From Engraulis encrasicolus (Eukaryota > Chordata > Actinopteri > Clupeiformes > Engraulidae): 64,000 bases of DNA. Positions 9,861-24,920 of the stretch are shown here, piece after piece; position 1 is the stretch's first letter; the number at the start of each line of letters is the position of its first letter. Under the pieces are notes generated by a model. That model ran no database searches. It saw only the letters and a list, made by a program, of their open reading frames with translations, and had not been told where the DNA came from. The position numbers and the translations under genes were made by a program. The stretch lies in contig NC_085857.1 in the NCBI RefSeq assembly GCF_034702125.1, forward strand, positions 52,282,913-52,346,912, in the 5' to 3' direction.

Positions 9861-11481
9861 TCCTCCATAGTGTGCGAATCTGTGTTACCAAGGTCTTACT
9901 TTAAGGGTTTACACTCACTTTCTACGGTCAGCGCTCCGTAGATGGCGTAGTCGTGCATTTAAACTAAAATATTAACGAAACTAAAATTCTAATACTGGTC
10001 CACCCGGTTACACAGGACATTGTCTTCCTCCAGTACCAAATATTTCATCTTGCCCTCTACTTACACAAGTAGTGGCTCCTGTCTGTTCAGTTCAGCTGCT
10101 GAAAGACCCAAAACACCCAGTGACACCATGATTCATCACTGATGATGTGTCCTGACCAACAGCACATGGATATTAACATAGCAGTAGTGTCTTTATCCAC
10201 CCTAACAGCACTCCAAACAAACAGATCCTGAAAACATGTTAATCCATGCAAATAGCATGTCATAGTGAAGTTGAATATAAGGAAGTTAGCATCTGACAAT
10301 TTTGACAAGTATATATTGCTGACAAAAACATTTCATTTCATTTTCACAAATACAACATCTCTGGGTTTCCAATACAAAATAAATTGGTCTTTTGAAGTTA
10401 GCTAATAATGTAATTATCATGTAATAACCTTTGTTTGAAAAACTTAGATCTTGAAAATGACACCTTTCCTTAATTTGGATTTTCCTAGATTTTCAGTATG
10501 TTAGTAAGGACACCTGGATGTATTGAAATAAATTGAAAAACCCTTGGCTTTTGTATCATTTTTGGGGGGGGTTGGTGTATTAAGGCCATAGATGTACTCG
10601 CCTATTTCTGTTCTGGTCTCTATTACACCCCATCAGATGCATGTTTAAGTCCTGGCTTGGGATTGCATGCCCATGCCCAATTCCCATGTCTGCGACAGAA
10701 TATAAAGTTTCCTGTTTTTCATGACGATCGATTTCCTTGTTCATTCTTCAGCATGCATGCAAGTGTCATATGCTGACGGGACAGCTGAGATCCACATATT
10801 TCCACTGATATAAATGTCACGTTGCTGCTGTACAGAGAAGCGGAGAAGTGCTTTTAAAAGTCAGCAAATACAATGTGTTTGTTACTGTGGGAATTAAGAA
10901 GCAATGATCAGCCTTTTAAATCAGTTTTTAATTTCCGGAATTGTCTAAGCAAATCGCCAGACTCGCCTTGTGTTTGTAGAGTAGAACGGAGCGGAGTTTA
11001 GATTTTGAAATGCCTTTGCACAATACATTTTGGCACGTGGTTTTCAAATTCAATGTTTAAGTTCTGTTTTGGATTTCAATGGACTGTCGAAGTTTTCACA
11101 TGGTTGATCTGAAAATCCATGCTCCATGGTTTCTTGGTAGCCACAACTGATGAACCAGGCAAAGTCTCGTCGACCCATTTAGCATATACCACACCCATGT
11201 TGGGCTACGCACTGTTTTTTGGAGCTAAGCGCGAGGGGTGTGGTAATATTTCAGAGGGGAGAATGCGCGCAAGATGAAAGCGCGTAAAAGGTGTGCACGT
11301 AAAACCGACTTAAGTGGTGACGGGAGAATTCTGCCCTTAGACATTTGGCCAGCTCTATTTCCTGATGTCATTTGAGATCTAGCTTTAAATAAAGCATTCC
11401 TGTAAATGTTGAGTTTGGTGTGGTCTTATTTATGTCGTCTTCACTTCTGAGCCAAGTAGTCATAAAAATGAAAACACATAC
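9861..11481. other. Intronic stretch without recognisable features
   Basis: This lies between LRR exons 11482-11652 and 4731-4901 of the minus-strand gene. I see no exon-like LRR block, microsatellite or clear inverted ends. Confidence 0.4.
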
Positions 11482-11652
11482 CCTAGTTTCTTCAGTCTGC
11501 ATTGGGGACTAGACAGTCCCCTGGAGAGTAACTGAACACCAGAATCGCCCAAGGTACTCTCATGCAGGTCCATTGCTGTCAGGGAGTTTGGAGATTGCAG
11601 AACCGAAGCCAAAATGTCACAGGATTGATCTGTAAATCTGCAGTTGGCGAGT
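11482..11652 (-). CDS. NLRC3-like gene, first LRR exon after NACHT
   Basis: This 171-nt exon encodes LANCRFTDQSCDILASVLQ and a second repeat ending QCRLKKLG. The acceptor is CCCCTGTTAG (AG at 11654-11653) and the donor GTATGT starts at 11481. Its first base A completes the split codon AG|A left by the NACHT exon, giving ...KNA-R-LANC, so the phase fits exactly. The two 28-29-residue repeats are of the ribonuclease-inhibitor type used in NLR proteins. Confidence 0.85.
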
Positions 11653-11771
11653 CTAACAGGGGTATAAACATGTGACAAATTAGAGCACAAAAAGGTAACA
11701 AGAAAGAACGAACAAAAAAAGAAACAGTAGCAGCTCAAGACATCACAAATTGAAATGCACTGTATAGCTCT

Positions 11772-11884
<113 letters not shown>

Positions 11885-11888
11885 GGAG

Positions 11889-11894
11889 ACTCGC
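11889..11894 (-). promoter_or_regulatory. Putative GC-AG splice donor of the NACHT exon
   Basis: The minus strand reads GCAAG|GCGAGT. The only junction that keeps the exact phase used by all LRR exons places the exon end at 11895, which makes the intron start with GC, not GT. AAG|GC[A/G]AGT is the consensus of the minority GC-AG class, so the site is plausible, but a GT five bases on (GTCTCC) is a weaker alternative and would break the reading frame. Confidence 0.6.
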
Positions 11895-13743
11895 CTTGCA
11901 TTCTTGAAGCATCTCACGGCTGGGAGCAGTCTCCTTCGTCCCTCATCAGACGTGCTGTAGCTCTTCAGGTCAAACTCATCCAGCACCTCCTCAGACATCA
12001 GAAGCATGTGGGCCAGTGCTGAACAGTGAGCTGGGGACAGCTGTCGCTGCTTTGAATTCTCTGGCGATGACATGTATTTCTGAATTTCTTTGTGCATCGA
12101 TTGATCATCCATTTCGAATAAACAGTGAAAAAGATTGATGCATCTGTCAGGAGAGAGATCTTCTCTGTTGAGGTTCTTGATGTACCGGCCGACCTCCCTC
12201 ATGCTGTTTGTGGTGTGGACTTGCTGTAGCAAACCTTTCAAAAGCCTCTGATTTCCCTGCAGAGAGATGCCAACGAGAAAGCGAATGAAAAGATCCAGAT
12301 GTCCGTTCTGGCTCTTCAAAGCTTTGTTCACTGCGCTCTTCAGTAGCACATGCAGATTATCCTCCTGTACACCAAATGCTGACTTCAGAGATGATAAAAC
12401 TGAAGGACTGGCATCAGGTCTTTGCCCATCACCCAGAAGGGACCCCAGTGACTCAAGGTAACCACTTGCATAAGTGTTAAACACATATACTGCCGCTAGA
12501 AACTCCTGGATGCTAAGATGCACAAAACTGTACACCTTCCTCTGGTGAAAAACGGACTCCTCTTTGAAGATCTCAGTGCACAGACCAGAGTACACTGAGG
12601 CTTCTTGGACATCGATGCCACACTCTCTAAGGTCTTCCTCGTAAAACATGACGTTGCCAATCTCCAAATGCCTGAAAGCCAGCTCCGCAAGTTTCATTAT
12701 GATTCCTCTTTGCACTTCCAGGAGTGCCTTCTGACTAGTTTTACTTCCTCCATGATATTTCTGATCCATTCTTGTTGTTTGGATGAGTAGGAAGTGTATG
12801 AACATCTCTGTCAGAGTTTTCGGAACATATTTGTTCTTTCCCTTTTTTAGCATTTGCTGAAGCACAATGGCTGCAATCCAGCAAAAAACTGGAATGTGGC
12901 ACATGATATGGACACTCCGGGACGCCTTAATGTGGGAAATTATTTGTTCAGATAAGCTTTCATCTTTGATTCTCTTCCTGAAGTATTCATCCTTCTGAGG
13001 GTTAGTGAATCCACGGACTTCTGTCATGAGACTAATACACTGAGGAGGTATTTGGCCAGCCACTGCAGGTCGTGAGGTTATCCAGATGAGAGCAGATGGA
13101 AGGAGACAGCCCTGAATGAGACTGGTTATCAGAACATCCACTGAGGTTGTTTGATTGAGGTCAGAGAGCTTGGGGTTCCCCTTGAAGTTGAGTGGTGACC
13201 GGATCTCGTCAAGCCCATCAAAGATGACCAAGACCTGACAGTCTTTGTAGTCGTCACCATGCTTCAGCTCCCTCAACTCAGGGTGGAAGTCAAGCAGGAG
13301 CCTATGAAGACTGTACTGATCATTCTTGATCAAATTCAGCTCACGAAAAGGAAGGGGGAAAATAAAGTCCACGTCTTGATTGGCTAGTCCATCCGTCCAA
13401 TCAATAATGAACTTCTGCACAGAGACTGTTTTTCCAATGCCAGCCACACCTTTGGTCATCACAGTTCTGATGCTGTCATCTCGTCCAGGTAAAGGCTTGA
13501 AGATATCGTTGCAGTTAATCGGTGTATCGTCTGTGGCTTGCACTCTAGACGCTGACTCTATCTGCCAAACCTCATGCTCCTTATTCACCCCTTCACTCTC
13601 ACCTTCTATGATGTAGAGCTCTGTGTATACATTTTTTAGTAGTGTCTCAGCTCCTGCTTTGTTGATGCCTTCAGATATGTTCTCAAATCTTCTTTTCAGA
13701 CTGGCTTTGTGAGTCTGTAGAACTCTCCTCAGAATGTCTTTAT
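11895..13743 (-). CDS. NLRC3-like/NLRP-like FISNA-NACHT exon
   Basis: Large exon (about 616 codons) of a fish NLR, a cytosolic pattern-recognition protein that binds nucleotide and oligomerises. The order below uses exon residue numbers. A fish-specific FISNA segment (about 15-80, LKRRFENISEGINKAG) comes first, followed by NACHT with Walker A GVAGIGKT at 100-107 and Walker B VLVIFDGLDE at 172-181. The sensor is ITSRP at 223-227. Then come GFTNPQKDEYF at 246 and the HIPVFCWI winged-helix core at 284, and the HD2 motif FVHLSIQEFLAAVYVF is at 408-423. No frameshift or stop occurs and key residues are present. The start is set by the acceptor CCAAGCAG. The same open frame runs into dinucleotide repeats on both sides, which are taken as intron. 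The initiating exon was not found. Confidence 0.9.
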
Positions 13744-13760
13744 CTGCTTGGCACATGTAT

Positions 13761-14343
<583 letters not shown>

Positions 14344-14956
14344 CAGTTTTTCTCGATTGGTTTTGTACATTTCTCGAATCTCTCACGTAATTTGCAAAAC
14401 ACAATATTCATTCTCAAAACAGCTTTAACAAATGGCAAAACGGTGGATAACCTGCAAAACCGAGTCTCTTGCTCTAAACCCTTATTTGTCTTTCAAAAAC
14501 CAAGTTTTTGTGTCAATGAACGTATCAGCGCCAGCAGAATGGTTAGTCATTGTGTCATAGTGTATGGACAAGCTAGTCAAATCAATTTCTCATGTTGTCA
14601 ATTGAATAGTATACTCTTGAGGATCTTTTCTGAAGCGAAATGTTGTTTAGATTGGATGGGAAATGTTGTAAATTCAGTTTTATATTACATTTATCAGATA
14701 AGATTGAGATAGTTTCATGCATTCAGTGACAAAGCTTTTTGAGTGATATGACAAAAGCAATTGATAATGTACGAAATCACTGAGAATTATACACAGCCAT
14801 GGCATGGTGGGCGAGAGCATTTGCTATATGCCGAAAACAATGAGAAACTGATTTGACCATGTGCACAGGTAACACCAGGAAGTCACAATTGAACAAAGAC
14901 TTTTGAGAATCATTATTCTGTTGTGAGAAATGTACAAAACCAATTGAGAAAAACTG
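14344..14956. mobile_element. Mariner/Tc1-type MITE (613 bp, TA duplication)
   Basis: The ends CAGTTTTTCTCGATTGG and CCAATTGAGAAAAACTG are inverted over about 36 bp with one or two mismatches, and TA flanks both (14342-14343, 14957-14958). The interior is non-coding. A fragment resembling one end occurs near 2390. Confidence 0.75.
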
Positions 14957-15902
14957 TAATGACATGTGCAAGCATACATTTCCAAAACAGCCAAGAAAAA
15001 AATTCTGAAAGTTGCCATGGCTGATTTATTGGATGAAATCGATTTCAATAGGTCTGCATATAGGGGGATTTCCCTTCCTTGTGTAACAGGTTGGACTAGG
15101 TCCCCTGTGAGTGTGCATGTTGTAATTGAAAACAGATGCCCGTGTGGGCGAGGGCGGAGCCCTTCCGGTTAGTATAAGAGTGATTCTACGAATCGGATAC
15201 GCTTTTAAGTCCATGGATTTTATTTGCCAATTCCACTAACTATTAACTGCATCCAATGATGTTTTGGACATTAGCACACATTTATCTTTCATATAATACA
15301 GAAAGTGTAGACATGGCATTATTTCCCTCAGCAAGAATGAATATTTAATACTGATTTTGGGCGTTTTCATGCCGTCCTGTTTTCCAAATGTCAGATTCAG
15401 TCTTCAAGACGATTGCAAATGTTGTTTCACAGTAATCATCACAATATGACAAAACTGTCCTTTCCATTATACAAGAAATTTGCCATTTTGTGTGTGTCCA
15501 CGAAAACTGTGTTAACCGTGTCACGGTCTGAAACCCCCTCTATAAATCAGTAATGGTTTGGTCTTAGGCCATACGAATAACATCACGTGATGTCATAACC
15601 TCTTTGGCAGGATATGGGAAGACTTTTTGGTAAGTTTTGAGCTCCATCCTTCCATAATTTAATACATTCTTTTTCATGTTCTCATAGCGGGAAAATTGCC
15701 TGTCAACTGTGTTATCAACATATTCATAAGAATCTGAATTAGAAATCACATGTAGAAAAACACAGATAAAGCATACAAATACATGAATTGATTAAGGTGT
15801 TGTGGTGGAACTTCTGAGGTCCTCAGTTAGCACAACACCATAAAAATGGCTGAAATGTCAAACCGTGCTACCGTCAATGGTGTTACAATTATCGATGACA
15901 GT
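14957..15902. other. Non-coding between elements
   Basis: Contains GTCACGGTCTGA near 15519, a word that recurs at 16222 inside the hAT element. Otherwise nothing recognisable. Confidence 0.35.
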
Positions 15903-16685
15903 CAAGGTTGCCAGATGAGGCTGATGATTTCCAGCCCAAAAAAATGTTCAAAAAAATCTGCCTAGAAGCACAAAATCCCGCTCAATTCTATTGATTTCTA
16001 TGGCAAAAAGTGGGTGGGTTTTTCTGATAAATGGCATTTTTACCCGCACACGGCTATCCTAAGCAGCCCAATTAGCCTTTCGCAAAACCCCTCCCACAAA
16101 CGGCCGCCAACCAAGTAGTGTACACTAGGACTACGTCTACACTAAGGACTGTAGAACTTATCGGAGGTCCGTCAAAAAACCTACGATTTTAGGGAGACAT
16201 ACAATGTGTGCCTATGGCACCGTCACGGTCTGACACCATCTGAAGATTGATTAGGACCTCGTTTTTTCACTTTCCCGAAGCAAAAACCTCAAGCGGACTG
16301 ATAACAGGGATGGATTAAGCCATGTGGAGGCTATTAGCTCCAGGTGATCATATTTAAAATTAGCAGGCTAACTGTGCAATCGTCTTGTTTGCTAATATAG
16401 CCCCCTTCCCCCTTGCATTTAGCTGGCAGAAAACGTACCCTAAACAAATAATCAATGCATCGCTCAGACTTAAGGACAATATTATATGATATGTGATGCG
16501 ATCTGGGAAAACCCCTTCACATGGTGGGATTTTACATTTTTGAGATATCGTTACCATTTGAAAGTCAATTTCAAACTCTTTCCAAAGGTGTTTTCGTTAT
16601 TTTCATATCTTGTCTCTATCAAATGTTATACTTACCCAAAGTCAACTTAGTCGTTTGGAGGAATTCTGAGAAAAAACACTCTAAA

Positions 16686-16858
16686 GGTTGGGTATGGAGA
16701 TTGTGGCCAGAGGAGGTATTGCAACTATGCAAGGCGGTTGTGGCCAGAGAAGGTATTGCAACTATGCAAGGCACTTGTGGCCAGTGTAGGTATTGCAACT
16801 TAGGAAAATGTGAGGTTGAGTATGGAGGATTGTGGCCAGAGTAGGTATTGCAACTATT
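16686..16858. repeat. Short minisatellite (four units)
   Basis: The unit TTGTGGCCAGAG[A/G]AGGTATTGCAACTA recurs four times with spacings near 38-60 bases inside the hAT element. Confidence 0.8.
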
Positions 16859-17559
16859 TTTTCTTTGATTTATTTACGTAATGTGTTTAGTTTTGAGTTT
16901 GAGTCAAAGAAACAACTAAGGAAACAAACCAAAAAAATCATTGTGTCAACACAGCATGGATAGCACATTATTATGGATAATTATTATGATCATAGTAATT
17001 ATTATTAATGATATTATAGTTATTGGGATACTGCATAATTGAGCCATTCTAAGTACTTGGGACACTCTAATCCCCAATGGAGACATTATTATAGTTAGCT
17101 TTTCATTCAGTGCTTGATTATCATTATCATCTTTCGTTCACTAGTTTGTAAGAACAGTTGTAATCCACATCAACACAATGTAATGCTCCTAGACTTCCAC
17201 TGTGCAATAATTGATTTCTTTGTATAACTGTAATACAGTACCGACCTACTGTTTATAAAATCAAGAACTTAGCTCTTCCTTTGTCAGATAGCTATCGAGA
17301 ATTTGGACCAGTGATACAATTTGGAAGCAGTGTAGCGACCTGATACGATGCTCCGGATGCCTCACTGATGGTGGGAGATACGGGCAGGACAGTTGTTTGG
17401 TCAAGGTACCTCTTAAAGATTAGTCTCCTCCTTCTGTATTGTCTCTAGTTGAATTTTGCTCTCATCCATGACCATAGCACAGCCCCACCCCCCTAACTAT
17501 CACCCTAACTGAAGTAGTAACCCCCAGTCCCACCCCATAATTACGATTAGCTTACGAGT

Positions 17560-17846
17560 AGCTTTTCTGCTGCTAAATATCCGTCGACGTCACTTCCTCC
17601 AGCTGAGNCTTTGTTGATGGAATCNAATACACGTGAGTCCGGAAGGCGGAAAACTCATAAAGACAGCTTGCGCTACAACTAGAAATTAACCACTTCGGAT
17701 TTAATTTTTACCACGCTTAATAAATAGAAGACGATGCCACACTCGTGCATATATCCTGGCTGTGGACTAAAACACAAACCTTACAATACCTGGACAGTCC
17801 CAGCTGGAGGAAGTGACGTCGACGGATGTTTAGCAGCAGAAAAGCT
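17560..17846. repeat. Inverted repeat, 46-bp arms, with THAP-like ORF start
   Basis: The arm 17560-17605 reappears reversed at 17801-17846 (core CCGTCGACGTCACTTCC). Two ambiguous bases (17608, 17625) sit at the inner edge of the left arm. Between the arms an ATG at 17734 opens MPHSCIYPGCGLKHK, which resembles the start of a THAP zinc finger (Cys-x-x-x-x-Cys after MP). The frame then runs into the right arm, so at most it is a fragment. THAP domains occur in P and Kolobok-type transposases and in host proteins. Confidence 0.5.
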
Positions 17847-17854
17847 AATCGTCT

Positions 17855-18491
17855 CGTGTGTTGTTACTAATAAACTCCTGGACTATGTACAAAGTTTCAA
17901 ATTCATCTTTTTGTGAGTACAAACCACATTTGTTATACTGTAGAAGTTTGGTGTCATGACATGTTATTTTTGTGGGGAAAGTTTGGAGACGGTGCCCAGG
18001 ATCCATATGCGCTCGAGTCAAGGTATCCGGAATAAACATCGAATAACACGGCAACTCTGTTGATGTAAGCCTGCGGCAGAAAACACTTCGGGTGTAAAGG
18101 TGGATGGGTGTCACGGTTCAATTGGCATTAGGGTGATTCTACTCCGAACCATCGCATTAAGTCCATTGATTACCTTGGATTTGGTAAAGCATACATTAAC
18201 AAAAAGTTTTGTATTTAACAAAATTATAGTTCAAAATTTCAAATAGGCCTTACCTTAAAAGGTCACTAGGCTTAATTACTGCTCTTTCAATAGTTGATGA
18301 TTATCACCATCAGAAAAATAAGTCACAGAAGCAATACCTGAATGAAAGCGAAATTTTAAGAATTCATTAATCTCATTTATTTATCTTCAGTAAATTTGTA
18401 ATCCAATGGCACTACTTCTGAGGACAACAAAACACTGGAAAAAATATTGTTTGATGCAACACACCAAGAGTAGGCCAGTAGTAGTATTCAG

Positions 18492-18527
<36 letters not shown>

Positions 18528-18638
18528 GTAAATAACAGAAGGCTACTCATCAAACACTACCTACCACATGCCTGTTAATTTCAAATCGGCTGAATGAATG
18601 TAGGCTAATTTCATTATTTTTCACTATAGGCCTATGGG
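17855..18638. other. hAT interior, non-coding
   Basis: AT-rich sequence with a (TTA)n microsatellite at 18493-18525. The last bases before 18639 belong to a tandem unit (TTTCACTATAGGCCTA) that continues at 23599, beyond the inserted element. Confidence 0.5.
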
Positions 18639-21545
18639 GGGTCATTCCACGCCAAATCTCCGAATCATCCCGCACGACCATCTCAGATTTGGCAGAAAAA
18701 AATCAAGGAGGTTCACAAACGTCCCAATAGGAAAAGTGCAAAATTATAGCTCTCAACTCCTCATAGTTTTGTCATTAAAAATGTTTTTGTCAGGTACCCC
18801 CCTGACTCGTTTGGAACAGAGTTCTCAGAGAGTCCACTTTCAGATTGCCGTATCTAAAAATCTACTTTAAGTAGGTCCTTACAAATTTTAAAGGGTAACA
18901 TTTGGAACATGTACTAGTGAAATGTGAATTTTCACACATCCTCTTGTCATTTACCACCGTTTTCTGGTGGCTTAAAGTTGCTTGAAAAATTCTCACCTTT
19001 GAATTTGTGGGCATCTTTGAATGACTGTGGTAAGCGTAGTTTTAAAGACAGAGGTTTGATATGGACAATGTATGTTCCCAACCATTCTGTGCATGTTGTG
19101 TTGAAAGACTGATCTTCTGCGATGAACAGTTTAGAAGATATGAAGTCTTTAAAATGGAAAAACTGAAACTTGGTGTCATCTTTGCCATGTCATTTTAAAA
19201 AAAAGTCACGACTCACCACCATATTATCAACAGTTTTGGAAAGATTAGATGTCTGTTCTTAACATATCCAAAAACTGTGATGGTATTCTGCCTCATTTGG
19301 TCACAATGATTTTTCAAAAACCCACTGTTGGGTGACTTCCATAGCTCCTATGAAAAATTGATATTAGTGGCATCTTCTCCATGTTATACAAAAGTAATGA
19401 GAGAACTCGCCACTATGACATTTACAGTTTTAGAAAGACTCAATGTCTGTTTTTAACATATCCAAAAACTGGGGTGGTGCTCTGTCTCATTTTTTAAGAA
19501 TGGACTTGTAAAAACGGCTGTGTGACATCTGCAGCTTGCTGCTCTATTGAGGTGGGGCCCCTGCTCTGATCTTTGCAGGCTACATGGGGGCCCTATCTAC
19601 CAGTATTTGCCATGAGGCCCTATGTGCAATTGTTCCGCCACTGTGAATGACTTGAGCAATTTGAGTCAGACATTTTTGATACAAGATATTTGACTTGAGC
19701 ATTTTCGACACACTCAATATAATACGGCAAAAAAGTATAAGTGGCTGTTGACAGTTTTTTTCTGCTTTTTCTGTAACTACATTCCAGTAAATCAAAGGTT
19801 ATAGACGTGTTTAAACTTCATCTTTAGGCACTAAAAACCAAATACCGGAATAAAGTGATGACATGTTGAATCACTGAAACATCCCTGTAGATCTTGAAAC
19901 AAGTACATCCTGACTATCACCACATCTCAATGCTTTTTATTATAATTCATAACAATCTTTAATAACTTGTTTACCACTTTTGATGCAGTTCTGAGGTCTG
20001 CTGTGGTTTATTTTGGATTGTGTATGAGATATTACCTTTTTTCATATGATTATTCTTTCTACAATAGATTTGTGTTTCACTTCATGTATAAATGTTTGTC
20101 CATTTGTGCAAATTCATCAGGATTAATGTTGAACTTCAAACATTAATGCTTGCATTGTTCAGCTCTGAGACAGAGTTGGCCCTTGATGAACATTTAGTCA
20201 GTCTTGCAGTGGTCTAGCACCATGCTCAGGGTAGCTCAGTCATGGTGATTGGAGGGGCAGGACAGCTGTTTAGTCAGGTTACCTCCTTACGAACAGTCTC
20301 CTCCTTTTGAATCATCACTGTTTTTTTCTCTTCTCCATGATAATAAAAGTGTCCCACCCCCCCCCAAAAAAAACCATGACAAAGGTGACCTGTTCATAGA
20401 ACTTGGCCCCGCCCCAGTCCTAACCATGACCGAGGAACCTAGCGCATTGTATTGGTTCATGGCAAAGGTCTGTGTGTTGAACCAGTGGATATGCATCTTT
20501 ATTAAGAGAACAAAGTTGCAGAAGTGTTGGGAAATTTGAAATCTTTGAAAGTAAAATATCAGAATATCTTTCCAACTAAAACAAATTTGTTTTAAAAAAA
20601 ATCATGTGCTAAAATAAAGCTTGGCAAACATCCTGTACCAAGACTATGTGTTAACAATGCAACATTACGTATCAGAACGGTTCAATTAATTTATCACTAC
20701 TGTAATTCAAGACTTACTTTACGGTATAATAGCAAAATGTTAACTCCTACAGTGTTGAGGTTTAAACACATGGTCATAACTTTTAATTCACGAACATTTA
20801 GTTACTACAAATGTTACCTAAAAGCTAAAAGAAGAAAAATAATAATGGTATATAAATAAAACAAAAATACTCAAGTCACATTTCTTATATCAAAAATGCC
20901 CAAGTCAAACTGCCTGTCATTCACAGTGTCAGCCCAAATAGATTGGCACCCAAAAGTCTGCAAAGGTCATGATTATGGCCCCTACCACAAATTCAGGAGG
21001 GCCCTGGACAAATGCCCTGCTTGTCCCCCTATAGCTCCGCCCCTGGTAATTCATGTGACTTAGGCATTTTCACAGGAGCTGCTGATGTAACAGCAAAGGG
21101 TTTTTCAAGAGTCATTACAAGACATTGATGCAGAACACCATCCCAGTTTTTGGATATGTTACAAACAGACATCCTATCTTTCCAAAACTGTTCAGTTCAT
21201 TGTGGTGATTGCTGTCATTGTTTTGGTATAGCATGGCAAAGTTGCCCCCCAATATCAGGTTTTCATAGGAGCAGTGGAAGCCACACAACAGTGGGTTTTT
21301 AAAAAATCATTGTGACCAAATGAGGCAGAATACCATCCCAGTTTTTGGATATGTTAAGAACAGACATCTAATCTTTCCAAAACTGTTGATAATATGGTGG
21401 TGAGTCGTGACATTTTTTTTAAATAACGTGGCAAAGATGGCACCAAGTTTCAGTTTTTCCATTTTAAAGACTTCATATCTTCTAAACTGTTCATCTCAGA
21501 AGATCAGTCTTTCAACACAACATGCACAGAATGGTTGGGAACATA

Positions 21546-23164
<1,619 letters not shown>

Positions 23165-24142
23165 TACATTGTCCATATCAAACCTCTGTCTTTAAAACTG
23201 CACTTACCACAGTCCTTCAAAGATGCCCACAAATTCAAAGGTGAGAATTTTTCAAGCAACTTTAAGCCCCCAGAAAACGGTGGTAAATGACAAGAGGGTG
23301 TGTGAAAATCCACATTTCACAAGTACATTATCCAAATGTTACCCCTTGAAATTCACAAGGACCTACTTAAAGTAGTTTTTTAGATACAACACTCTGAAAG
23401 TGGGCTCTCTGAGAAGTCTGTTCCAAACGAGTCAGGGGGGTACCTGACAAAAACATTTTTAATGACAAAACTATGAGGAGTTGAGAGCTATAATTTTGCA
23501 CTTTTCCTATTGGGACGTTTGTGAACCTCCTTGATTTTTTTCTGCCAAATCTGAGATGGTCGTGCGGGATGATTCGGAGATTTGGCGTGGAATGACCCTG
23601 GGGTCTTCCATGTTTTTTTGTCTCCCAGACCCCCAAACTGCTGGCTAACGAATGTAATTTCATTACTTTTCACTATAGGCCTGTTTTTTTTTGTCTCCCA
23701 GAGACACCCAAAATGCTGGCTAACTGTGGGTCGTCTATAGGCTACATACTGGCCTGTGTGTAGGCCTATAGAATCATTTCAAATTAAATTGTCTATTCAT
23801 TGATTCATGTATAGTCATGTAGCCTCAAAGAGAAGAGAAAAGGGAATGCTTCACTAGGTCCTCTGTCCAGTTAGTAGTAGCCTATTCGTAATTTACTGCC
23901 CAACTTTTGCCATTTTTAAATAGGTTCCTAAAGCATTCCATCGGGTAAAGAAACGAATGACGTGTAGGCCTATTGGACCAGCCATTTCACTGTTTAGGGT
24001 ATGAAGCGAAAATATCAACAAAAACTTTTCAGGTGTCTCGGGAAAGTGCACTGAGCTCTCTGCTCGGAGGTAAAACATGGTTTTACGCGGCGATTCCAAA
24101 ACACCAGCTGCACGCAAAAAAACAAACATAGGCCTACATCAT

Positions 24143-24920
24143 GCCTCGGAATACTTGTAGTAGGCTACACAGGGCGGTGAAGACCGCTTTGTTTTTTACC
24201 CTCTGCCGCAGGCAGCACAGACATAACAGAAGAGAAAAGGTTTTCTCCGCGCTTATCTTCTTCACTATCTCGCGCATCGCTTGAAATGACTTAGGTGATT
24301 TGAAAGACTGTGGTGAAAGTCACCGGTGCATCTCAGTTTGACTTTGAAAATTGACTGTTGAAGATGTCTTTACTGAACCCATTAGTTAGGTAAGACATAA
24401 ATGCATAGGTAGCCTATATTTTTTTCAACATATGAGATGATCCAGTGACGCTTCTACAGTGTTAGGGAGCCAGTTGACCAAAACCACGACACTCAATTCA
24501 GCACAGCGTATTATGACAAAGGTCTGCGCGGCAAAAGAATGAATCTTTTCGCTATGCGCTGCCTCGGAATAGTAGGCCTACAAGACCACTTTTGACCCTC
24601 TGCAGCAGGTAGCGCAACAAATAGAGAGGAGAAACGTTTTTCATCGCGCTCTTCTACTGCCCGGTGCGTTGCGGTAAATGACTGACATGAACTAGGTTAC
24701 GTCACCGAGTATCTCAGACTGACTCTGGAAACGGACTGCTGAAGACTTGTTAACTGAACACATTCATTGGGCACGGTTCTAAATAAAAGCATTTTAATCT
24801 TCCACATCTGAGATGATCCGATGAGGCTTCTTTAAATTACAGAAACCTAATAAGCCCTGTCTTGACCACATCTACATCTTTCAATTCAGCACCGTTTATT
24901 ATGACAACAAGTAGGACACA
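24143..24920. repeat. Two-unit tandem repeat, about 418-bp period
   Basis: GCCTCGGAAT at 24143 and 24561 open two similar units. Each contains CCTCTGC(C/A)GCAGG, AGAGG/AAGAGA blocks, CATCTCAG and GAGATGATCC(A/G)(G/A)TGA and ends near TTCAGCAC...TATTATGACAA. They diverge by substitutions and small indels. They lie inside the hAT element's right half. Confidence 0.7.
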
